This document shows, one piece after another, positions 1 through 5,489 of a DNA stretch of 5,489 nt. The DNA is taken from positions 1 through 5,489 of the forward strand of contig CAMCQD010000149.1 of NCBI GenBank assembly GCA_945876925.1, written 5' to 3'. The stretch is from an uncultured Dermatophilus sp. (GTDB lineage Bacteria > Actinomycetota > Actinomycetes > Actinomycetales > Dermatophilaceae). The stretch's first letter is position 1, and each line of letters starts with the position of its first letter. The notes below the pieces were generated by a model that had not been told where the DNA came from, ran no database searches, and saw nothing but the letters and a program-made list of their open reading frames with translations. The position numbers were made by a program, and so were the translations under genes.

Positions 1-1692
1 CGCGCCCTGGCCGAGAGCTCGCAGCGGTTCGACGTGGTAGCCGACCAGGTCGCGGTCGCCGAGTACGCCCAGCGCGACCCGCAGACCAGGGAAACGGTCA
101 AGGTCGGCGCCGCCGGGGCGGCCCGGGCGCTCGCCCCGCTGCTCAAGCTGGAGGAATCCGCGCTGCAGCAGGCCCTCACCGGCGAGAAGCGCTGGGTGCC
201 GGTCTCCAAGCTCGTCACCCCGACGGTGTGGCAGCAGGTCCAGGCCCTGGGCATCCCCGGGATCACCGCGGAGGACGCCTCGGTGCGGATCTACCCCGGC
301 GGGCCGCCGACTGCGGCCACCGTGGGCTGGGTCGGGGCCGACGGCACCGCCGCCGGCAACACCGGCGGCGGCCTGGAGCACCTCTACGACAAGGCCCTCA
401 CCGGGGTGAACGGCCGCATGGTGCGCGAGTACTCACTGGACAACCGGGTCATCCCCATGGGCCGCAATGAGGTCACCCCGGCGGTCCCGGGCGAGACCAT
501 CCGGCTGACCATCGACAACGACCTCAACTGGTACGCCTACGACGTGCTCGCCAAGCGGGTGCGCGACCTGGAGGCCGAGGCCGGGGTCGCGGTCATCATG
601 GACAAGCAGGGCCGGCTGCTCGCCGTCACCCAGACCCCCACCTTCGACCCGGGCAACCGGGCCGCCGCGGGCTCGGACTTCAGCAACATCGCATTCCAGG
701 GGGCCTTCGAACCCGGCTCGATCGCCAAGGTGGTCGCCGTCGGCGCCGCGCTCGACCAGGGGCTGACCACCCCCACCACCGAGTGGACCGTGGAGAACCG
801 GTACACGGTGGACGGCCAGGAGTTCCGTGACTCGCACGACCACAAGACCGAATACCTCACCACTGCCGGGGTGCTCGCCAAGTCCAGCAACATCGGCACA
901 GTCCAGCTGGCGCAGTTGTATCCCAAGGCGACGCTGGAGAAGTACCTGCGGGCGTTCGGGGCCGGCTCGCGCTCTGCGGTGGGCTTCCCCGGCGAGTCCG
1001 CCGGCTCGCTGACCGAGGCCGCGAGCTGGGACGGGCGCAGCCGCTACACCATCGCCTTCGGGCAGGCATTCACCGCCTCGCCGATCCAGATCACCAGCAT
1101 GATGCAGACGGTCGTCAACGGCGGGGTGCGCATCCCCGCGTCGATCGTGGCCGGGCGCACCACGGCCGACGGCCAGTATCACGCCCAGGAACTGCCCGCC
1201 GGCCAGCAGGCCGTCAGCGCCCAGACCGCCAGCGACCTGTCCCGCATGCTGCAGTCGGTGGTGAGCGCGGAGGGAACCGCGGCCGAGGCGGCCGTGCCCG
1301 GGTTCAGCATCGGCGGGAAGACCGGCACCTCGAACCGGTACACCGGCTCGGGCGGGTACACCTCGTCCTTCGTGGGTTACGCCCCGGCTGACGACCCGCA
1401 GTTCATCATGGGCGTCTTCATCGTCAACCCGAAGAAGGGCATCTACGGCGGCAGTAACGCCGGACCGGTGTTCTCCAAGGTGATGTCGTACGCGCTGCAG
1501 AAGTACCACATCTCGCCGTCGGGGGCCGCGGCCGACCCGTACCCGCTGACTGCCGCCAGGCCGGGAGTGGACCCCCTCACGGGGACCGCGACCACGGGGA
1601 CGGGCACGCCGTCCGCCACGGCCAGCCGGGGTAGTTCCCCCACATCCGCAAGCACTACCGGCACGCCGTCCGCCACGGCTGCTGCCGGGTAA
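1..1692 (+). CDS. ftsI: Septal peptidoglycan D,D-transpeptidase FtsI (class B penicillin-binding protein, PbpB/PBP3 type), 5'-truncated
   Basis: Class B PBP that crosslinks peptidoglycan stem peptides at the division septum, acting outside the cytoplasmic membrane with FtsW. The frame is open from base 1 (563 residues visible), so the GTG at 34 is an internal valine and not a start. The cytoplasmic tail, membrane anchor and start of the dimerisation domain lie upstream of the window. Visible parts are the rest of the PBP dimerisation domain (to about codon 160) and the transpeptidase domain. The latter has the catalytic SxxK as Ser-Ile-Ala-Lys in FEPGSIAKV (718-729), SxN as Ser-Ser-Asn (883-891), and KTGTS (KTG at 1318-1326). 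All catalytic motifs are intact, so the enzyme should be active. I see no PASTA domains. The protein ends in a Ser/Thr/Ala/Pro-rich tail (from about 1510) containing an exact 20-base repeat. Its place directly before murE in a dcw cluster supports FtsI over an elongation-type class B PBP. Confidence 0.95.
   Translation, partial: RALAESSQRFDVVADQVAVAEYAQRDPQTRETVKVGAAGAARALAPLLKLEESALQQALTGEKRWVPVSKLVTPTVWQQVQALGIPGITAEDASVRIYPGGPPTAATVGWVGADGTAAGNTGGGLEHLYDKALTGVNGRMVREYSLDNRVIPMGRNEVTPAVPGETIRLTIDNDLNWYAYDVLAKRVRDLEAEAGVAVIMDKQGRLLAVTQTPTFDPGNRAAAGSDFSNIAFQGAFEPGSIAKVVAVGAALDQGLTTPTTEWTVENRYTVDGQEFRDSHDHKTEYLTTAGVLAKSSNIGTVQLAQLYPKATLEKYLRAFGAGSRSAVGFPGESAGSLTEAASWDGRSRYTIAFGQAFTASPIQITSMMQTVVNGGVRIPASIVAGRTTADGQYHAQELPAGQQAVSAQTASDLSRMLQSVVSAEGTAAEAAVPGFSIGGKTGTSNRYTGSGGYTSSFVGYAPADDPQFIMGVFIVNPKKGIYGGSNAGPVFSKVMSYALQKYHISPSGAAADPYPLTAARPGVDPLTGTATTGTGTPSATASRGSSPTSASTTGTPSATAAAG
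1603..1679 (+). repeat. Exact 20-base direct repeat in the ftsI tail
   Basis: The 20-mer GGCACGCCGTCCGCCACGGC occurs at 1603-1622 and again at 1660-1679. The copies are 57 bases (19 codons) apart, so both are read in the same frame and both encode GTPSATA. Flanking bases differ on both sides. The repeat falls in the Ser/Thr-rich extracytoplasmic tail, where gain or loss of a unit would leave the frame intact. Confidence 0.9.
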
Positions 1693-1701
1693 CGTCGGCC
1701 C

Positions 1702-1707
1702 GGTGAG
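1702..1707 (+). promoter_or_regulatory. Possible ribosome binding site for murE (decides between two starts)
   Basis: GGTGAG lies four bases before ATG 1712 and resembles a Shine-Dalgarno sequence. It overlaps the alternative GTG start at 1703, which itself has no clear purine-rich site upstream (the preceding bases are C-rich). If this site is used, murE starts at 1712 and loses three N-terminal residues. The evidence is weak because the spacing is short. Confidence 0.35.
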
Positions 1708-3337
1708 CGTCATGACACCCCTTGAACACCCCGGAAACCTCACTCTCGCAGAGGTCGTCGGCATCCTCCCCGGGTGCCGCGCCACCGGTCCGGACGGCCT
1801 GGATGCCATCCGGGTCACCGGCGCCGGGCTGGATTCGCGCCGGGTGAGGCCGGGGCAGGTGTACGCGGCGCTGCCGGGTGCCAACGTGCACGGGGCCTCT
1901 TTCGCCGCCCAGGCGATCGCCGCCGGGGCGGTAGCCGTGCTCACCGATGAGGCGGGGGCCAGGCTGATCACCCGGGACGCCCCGGCCAGCGTGCCGGTCC
2001 TGGTCGTGGACGACCCCCGCGCCGCCCTGGCCCCGCTGGCCGCGGCCATCTACGGGCACCCCTCCAGGAAGCTCGAACTCGTCGGCATCACCGGCACCAA
2101 CGGCAAGACCACCACCGCGTATCTGCTCGAATCGGCCTGGCGGGCGCTGGGTTACGTCACCGGGCTGGTGGGCACCATCGAGATCCGCGTAGCCGGGGAG
2201 TCCATCCGCTCGGTGCACACCACTCCCGAGTCACCTGACCTGCAGGCCCTGCTGGCTCTCATGGCGGAGCGGGGGGCGGGGCACTGCGTCATGGAGGTGA
2301 GCTCGCACGCGCTGGCCCTGCACCGGGCGGACGCGCTGGATTTCGACGTGGCGGTGTTCACCAACCTGTCCCAGGACCACCTCGACTTCCACGGGAGCAT
2401 GGAGGCGTACTTCGCGGCCAAGGCGCAGCTATTCACCCCGCAGCGGGCCCGGCGCGCGGTGATCTGCGCCGACGACCCGTGGGGACGCCGCCTGGCCGGG
2501 CAGGCCCGGATCCCGGTCACCACCCTGGCGACCCCCGCCTGGCGGCCCGGCGAGGACGGCGCTGCCCGGCAGGCCGACTGGCAGCTCGTGCCCGGGGAGG
2601 GGCCGGGGGAGTTCACCCTCGTCCCGGACCGGGGCCAGGACGCCGATCCGGGGAAGCTGCACCTGGTCAGCGCGCTCCCGGGCACCCACAACGAGATCAA
2701 CACCGCCCTGGCCGCGCTCGTGCTCCTCACCGGCGGTGTGCCCGCCGCGAGCGTCGAGGCCGCCATGGCGGTCCGCCCGCGCGGTCCCGGGCGGATGGAA
2801 CTGGCCGAGCTGGCCGGTGGCGGGGGCGATAGCGCAGCCCCGCAGCTCGCCGTGGTCGATTTCGCGCACACGCCTGATGCCATCGAGGCGACCCTGGGGG
2901 CGCTGCGCCCGGTCGCGGACCGGCTCGGCGGGCCGCTGGTCGCCGTGCTGGGAGCCGGCGGGGATCGCGACCACGGTAAGCGCCCGCTCATGGGAGCCGC
3001 CGGGGCCCGCTACGCCGATGCGCTCGTCGTCACCGACGACAACCCGCGCCGGGAGGATCCGGCGCTCATCCGCGCCGCCGTGGCCGCCGGGGCCCGCTGC
3101 GAAGCCGGCGAGCGCGGCGGGCGGGTGTGCGTGATCGAGGTTCCCGGCCGGGCCGAGGGCATCGCCCGGGGGCTGGAACTGGCCGCCGGCGGCGTCATCG
3201 CCGTGCTGGGCAAGGGACACGAGACGACTCAGGTCATCGGGACCACGACGCAGCCGTTCGACGATCGCGTGGCGCTCGCGCAGGCCTGGGAGGCGCTGCG
3301 CGCCCGATCCGACTCCGATAGCCGCCAGGAGGGCTGA
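1703..3337 (+). CDS. murE: UDP-N-acetylmuramoyl-L-alanyl-D-glutamate--diaminopimelate ligase MurE
   Basis: Cytoplasmic ATP-dependent Mur ligase that adds the third amino acid to UDP-MurNAc-L-Ala-D-Glu. It has 544 residues from GTG 1703, slightly longer than typical MurE; ATG 1712 in the same frame is an alternative start. The N-terminal UDP-binding domain carries LDSRRVRPGQ. The central ATPase domain follows with P-loop GTNGKTT (131-137), substrate motif TTPES (173-177), EVSSH (198-202), NLSQDHLDFHG (221-231), and Lys240 in AAKAQLF, the expected carbamylated lysine. The C-terminal domain shows DFAHTPD (386-392), GAGGDRDHGKRP (417-428), DNPR (446-449) and GKGHET (503-508). DNPR is the known signature of diaminopimelate-adding enzymes as opposed to L-Lys-adding ones; it does not settle meso- versus LL-DAP. 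The gene lies 10 bases after ftsI and its stop shares one base with the murF start, consistent with one operon. Confidence 0.97.
   Translation: MSVMTPLEHPGNLTLAEVVGILPGCRATGPDGLDAIRVTGAGLDSRRVRPGQVYAALPGANVHGASFAAQAIAAGAVAVLTDEAGARLITRDAPASVPVLVVDDPRAALAPLAAAIYGHPSRKLELVGITGTNGKTTTAYLLESAWRALGYVTGLVGTIEIRVAGESIRSVHTTPESPDLQALLALMAERGAGHCVMEVSSHALALHRADALDFDVAVFTNLSQDHLDFHGSMEAYFAAKAQLFTPQRARRAVICADDPWGRRLAGQARIPVTTLATPAWRPGEDGAARQADWQLVPGEGPGEFTLVPDRGQDADPGKLHLVSALPGTHNEINTALAALVLLTGGVPAASVEAAMAVRPRGPGRMELAELAGGGGDSAAPQLAVVDFAHTPDAIEATLGALRPVADRLGGPLVAVLGAGGDRDHGKRPLMGAAGARYADALVVTDDNPRREDPALIRAAVAAGARCEAGERGGRVCVIEVPGRAEGIARGLELAAGGVIAVLGKGHETTQVIGTTTQPFDDRVALAQAWEALRARSDSDSRQEG
3327..3332 (+). 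promoter_or_regulatory. Strong Shine-Dalgarno site for murF
   Basis: AGGAGG, followed by a further G, sits inside the last codons of murE, four bases before ATG 3337. It fixes the murF start and, with the one-base stop/start overlap, suggests reinitiation by ribosomes finishing murE. Confidence 0.8.
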
Positions 3338-4809
3338 TGATTCCCCGCACGCTCGGGCAGATCGCGCAGGTGACCGGGGGCGCGCTGTCCGCACCCGGGG
3401 CGGCCGGCGTCCTGGTGGACGGGCCGGTGGTGACCGACTCACGTCAGGCCGGTGCGGGCAGCCTGTACGTCGCCCGGATCGGCGAGCACGCGGACGGGCA
3501 CCGCTACGCCGCCGCCGCAGCCGCTGCCGGAGCGGTAGGCGCGCTGGTCACCAAGCCGGTCAGCGAGCTGCCCTACGTGCTCGTCGCCGATGTCCAGGAG
3601 GCCTTCGCGGCCCTGGCGGAATCGCTCATCACCGATTCCCCGGAGCTGATCGTGATCGGGGTCACCGGCTCCAGCGGGAAGACCACCACCAAGGATCTGC
3701 TGGCGCAGCTGCTGGCCGGGCTCGGCCCGACCGTGGCCAACGCCGGTTCGCTTAACTCCGAGGTCGGGGTGCCGCTCACGGTGTGCCGCCTCCAGCCGGA
3801 TACCCGCCATCTCATCCTCGAGATGGGCGCCCGCGGGATCGGGCACGTGCGCTACCTGGCCCGGATGACCCATCCGCGGGTGGGCGCGGTCCTCAACGTG
3901 GGCTCGGCTCACCTGGGGGAGTTCGGCTCCCGTGAGGCTATCGGCCGGGCCAAGGCGGAACTGGCTGAGGCGCTCCCCGCCGGCGGGCTGGCGGTGCTCA
4001 ACGCCGACGACGACCTCGTCTCACACATGACGCCCGCCGCGGGCGCGGACATCCTGCGGTTCGGGCGCGGCCCCGGAGCCGATGTGCAGGCGCGCAACGT
4101 CATCCTGGACGAGCAGGGCTACCCGGGCTTCGACCTCAGCTACAGGGATGAGAGTATTAACGTCAAGTTGAGGTTGATGGGGGAGCATCAGGTTGCGAAC
4201 TCCCTGGCCGCGGCGGCGGTGGCGCTCTGGCTCGGCATGCCCCTGGCCGGGGTGGCTCACCGGCTCGCCCGGGCCACCCCGGCCAGCCGGTACCGGATGG
4301 AACGGCACGAGCGCCCCGACGGGGTCACCATCATCAACGACGCATATAACGCCAACCCCGAGTCGATGCGCAGCGCCCTGCGCACGCTCGGCGTCATGCG
4401 GGCACCCGGCGGGGGGAAGCGGCGCACTATCGCCGTGCTGGGCGAGATGCTCGAGCTGGGCCCGGATTCGGTCGCCCAGCACCGGCTCGCCGGGACGCTG
4501 GCCCGCGCCAGCGGCATCGACGTCGTAGTGGCCGTGGGTGATTCGGAGGCGGCCGGGGCCATCGCCGGCGGTGCCGCGGGCGGTCCGGAACCTGCCGTCC
4601 CGGGCGATGCGGCGGCCGGCGGTCCGGCGCCGGTGAGCCTAACCGGGCCGGCCGCGCCGGAGGTGTACCGTGCGGCGAGCGTCGACGACGCCGGGACACT
4701 GCTATCGGACCTGCTCCAGGAGGGGGACCTCGTGCTCGTGAAGTCGTCTCACGGAGCCGGATTGAGGCTGCTGGGGGAGCGGCTGGCCGAAGGGGGGCAG
4801 CACCGGTGA
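3337..4809 (+). CDS. murF: UDP-N-acetylmuramoyl-tripeptide--D-alanyl-D-alanine ligase MurF
   Basis: Cytoplasmic Mur ligase that joins D-Ala-D-Ala to UDP-MurNAc-tripeptide with ATP, completing the pentapeptide precursor used by MraY. It has 490 residues, in the usual range for actinobacterial MurF. The N-terminal substrate-binding domain (about 1-105) has VTDSRQAGAGSLYVA. The ATPase domain has P-loop GSSGKTTTKD (from 111, Lys115), EMGARGIGHV (from 162), NVGSAHLGEFGS (187-198) and Lys206 in RAKAEL, the likely carbamylated lysine. NDAYNANPESM (334-344), VLGEMLELG (367-375) and VKSSHGAGL (from 468) complete the family pattern. Two oddities stand out: codons 269-288 have lower GC and unusual codons, and residues about 408-443 form an Ala/Gly/Pro-rich insertion with a near-duplicated AAGGPxP unit. 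The start is ATG 3337, well supported by AGGAGG just upstream. The end overlaps the mraY start by four bases. Confidence 0.97.
   Translation: MIPRTLGQIAQVTGGALSAPGAAGVLVDGPVVTDSRQAGAGSLYVARIGEHADGHRYAAAAAAAGAVGALVTKPVSELPYVLVADVQEAFAALAESLITDSPELIVIGVTGSSGKTTTKDLLAQLLAGLGPTVANAGSLNSEVGVPLTVCRLQPDTRHLILEMGARGIGHVRYLARMTHPRVGAVLNVGSAHLGEFGSREAIGRAKAELAEALPAGGLAVLNADDDLVSHMTPAAGADILRFGRGPGADVQARNVILDEQGYPGFDLSYRDESINVKLRLMGEHQVANSLAAAAVALWLGMPLAGVAHRLARATPASRYRMERHERPDGVTIINDAYNANPESMRSALRTLGVMRAPGGGKRRTIAVLGEMLELGPDSVAQHRLAGTLARASGIDVVVAVGDSEAAGAIAGGAAGGPEPAVPGDAAAGGPAPVSLTGPAAPEVYRAASVDDAGTLLSDLLQEGDLVLVKSSHGAGLRLLGERLAEGGQHR
4573..4632 (+). repeat. Near-duplicated unit in a low-complexity insertion of murF
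   Basis: The 10-mer GGCGGTCCGG occurs at 4579-4588 and 4618-4627, 39 bases (13 codons) apart. In protein terms AAGGPEP (413-419) is followed by AAGGPAP (426-432). The in-frame spacing suggests an old 39-base duplication that has since diverged, but GC-rich Ala/Gly/Pro coding can also produce such similarity by chance. Confidence 0.5.
4791..4797 (+). promoter_or_regulatory. Shine-Dalgarno-like site for mraY
   Basis: A purine run AGGGGGG within the 3' end of murF lies eight bases before GTG 4806. This supports GTG 4806 as the mraY start, which also gives the N-terminus expected for the family. Confidence 0.6.
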
Positions 4810-5489
4810 GACTCATTCTCATCGCTGCGGGCTGCTCGCTGTTCGCCTCGCTGCTGTGCACGCCGCTGTTCATCAAGTTCCTCGTCCGCCAGCACTACGG
4901 GCAGTTCGTCCGCGATGACGGGCCGACCACGCACCAGACCAAGCGGGGCACCCCCACGATGGGCGGCGCGGTGTTCATCGCCGCGACGATGCTCGGCTAC
5001 GGGGTCGCCCACCTGGTCACCTGGCGACCGGTGTCGGCCAGCGCGCTCATCGTGCTGTTCCTCATGGTGGGCCTGGGCAGCGTCGGCTTCATCGACGACT
5101 TCATCAAGATCCGCAAGGCGCGCAGCCTGGGACTGCGCTCCTGGCAGAAGCTCGCGCTGCAGACCCTGGTGGCAACCGTGTTCGCCTTCCTCGTGGTGAG
5201 CTTCCCGACCGCTAACGGGGTCACTCCCGGGTCGACGGCCATCTCGTTCGTGCGCGACATGAGCTTCGACTTCCGGTACCTGGGACTGGGCATCCCGGCC
5301 GGGATGGTGCTCTACGTCATCTGGATCAACCTCATGATCGCCGGAACCAGCAACGCGGTGAACCTCACCGACGGCCTGGACGGCCTGGCCACCGGGGCCA
5401 CCGTCGCGGTCGCCGGGGCCTACGTGCTCATCGGCGTGTGGCAGTTCAACCAGAACTGCTGGATGCCGAATCCGACCCCCAAGTGCTAC
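4806..5489 (+). CDS. mraY: Phospho-N-acetylmuramoyl-pentapeptide-transferase MraY, 3'-truncated
   Basis: Polytopic membrane enzyme that transfers phospho-MurNAc-pentapeptide from UDP to undecaprenyl phosphate on the inner face of the membrane, giving lipid I. The frame is open from GTG 4806 to the last base, 228 codons; full-length family members have about 320-370 residues, so roughly the last third is outside. Membrane segment 1 covers about residues 3-27. It is followed by the cytoplasmic motif DDGPTTHQTKRGTPTMGG (37-54). Further hydrophobic segments lie around 55-72, 78-96, 116-133 and 160-180. GFIDDFIK (94-101) contains the Asp pair 97-98 of the Mg-binding active site, and NLTDGLDGL (186-194) contains the catalytic-loop Asp189. 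A sixth segment (about 196-212) leads to an outer loop with Cys218 and Cys227. The GTGA overlap with the murF stop points to coupled translation. The start is supported by the purine run at 4791-4797 and by the N-terminus, which is close to known actinobacterial MraY proteins. Confidence 0.97.
   Translation, partial: MRLILIAAGCSLFASLLCTPLFIKFLVRQHYGQFVRDDGPTTHQTKRGTPTMGGAVFIAATMLGYGVAHLVTWRPVSASALIVLFLMVGLGSVGFIDDFIKIRKARSLGLRSWQKLALQTLVATVFAFLVVSFPTANGVTPGSTAISFVRDMSFDFRYLGLGIPAGMVLYVIWINLMIAGTSNAVNLTDGLDGLATGATVAVAGAYVLIGVWQFNQNCWMPNPTPKCY

Noticed and set aside
34..36. GTG as the start of ftsI
   Set aside because: The frame is open to base 1, and the residues before it (ALAESSQRFDVVADQ) fit the usual PBP dimerisation-domain sequence, so the gene begins upstream of the window.
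1693..1702. Terminator or promoter between ftsI and murE
   Set aside because: The gap is only 10 bases, with no T-run and no room for promoter elements.
433..2049. Long minus-strand open frame (538 codons) opposite ftsI and murE
   Set aside because: It runs antisense across two genes with complete motifs, its translation is Arg/Gly/Ala-rich without a recognisable domain, and long antisense frames are expected at this GC content.
2152..3442. Minus-strand open frames of 279 and 337 codons opposite murE
   Set aside because: They overlap each other in different frames and lie wholly antisense to murE motifs; the translations show no family features. They are by-products of GC-rich codon use.
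4129..4160. Possible internal promoter in the lower-GC patch of murF (TATTAA at 4155-4160)
   Set aside because: The hexamer does not end in the T expected of a -10 element, and no convincing -35 element is found at 16-18 bases upstream; a lone AT-rich hexamer inside a gene is not enough.
4915..5199. Plus-strand frame of 94 codons inside mraY
   Set aside because: It is out of frame with mraY, whose motifs span the whole region, and its translation is a Ser/Arg/Trp-rich string without features.

Overview
The window is a stretch of the division and cell wall (dcw) cluster of a high-GC bacterium. All genes lie on the + strand, in the order ftsI (5' end missing), murE, murF, mraY (3' end missing). 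The strongly G/C-ending codon use, the gene order, the GTG starts and the style of the proteins all point to an actinomycete (Actinomycetota). Supporting protein features are a class B PBP with a Ser/Thr-rich tail, a MurE with a DNPR motif, and a MraY that begins with a typical actinobacterial N-terminus and carries a Cys pair in an outer loop. The sequence alone does not let me name a genus.

Layout: positions 1-1692 hold the septal transpeptidase FtsI/PbpB without its cytoplasmic tail and membrane anchor. After a 10-base gap, murE runs from 1703 (or 1712) to 3337. murF (3337-4809) shares one base with the murE stop codon. mraY starts at GTG 4806, overlaps the end of murF by four bases, and is still open at the last base (228 codons visible). 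There is no intergenic space large enough for a promoter or terminator, so the four genes are almost certainly read as part of one longer transcript with coupled translation. I see no RNA gene, mobile element, CRISPR array or gene on the minus strand.

Together the genes cover consecutive steps of peptidoglycan synthesis. MurE adds the third residue (a diaminopimelate, judging from DNPR) to UDP-MurNAc-dipeptide. MurF adds D-Ala-D-Ala to give the UDP-MurNAc-pentapeptide. MraY moves phospho-MurNAc-pentapeptide onto undecaprenyl phosphate to make lipid I. FtsI crosslinks the finished strands at the septum.

This is a core housekeeping region and I do not find a new system in it. The points worth a second look are local: a repeat-bearing low-complexity tail on FtsI, an Ala/Gly/Pro-rich insertion with a duplicated unit in the MurF C-terminal domain, a 60-base patch in murF with lower GC and unusual codons, an ambiguous murE start, and a few unusual residues in MurE.
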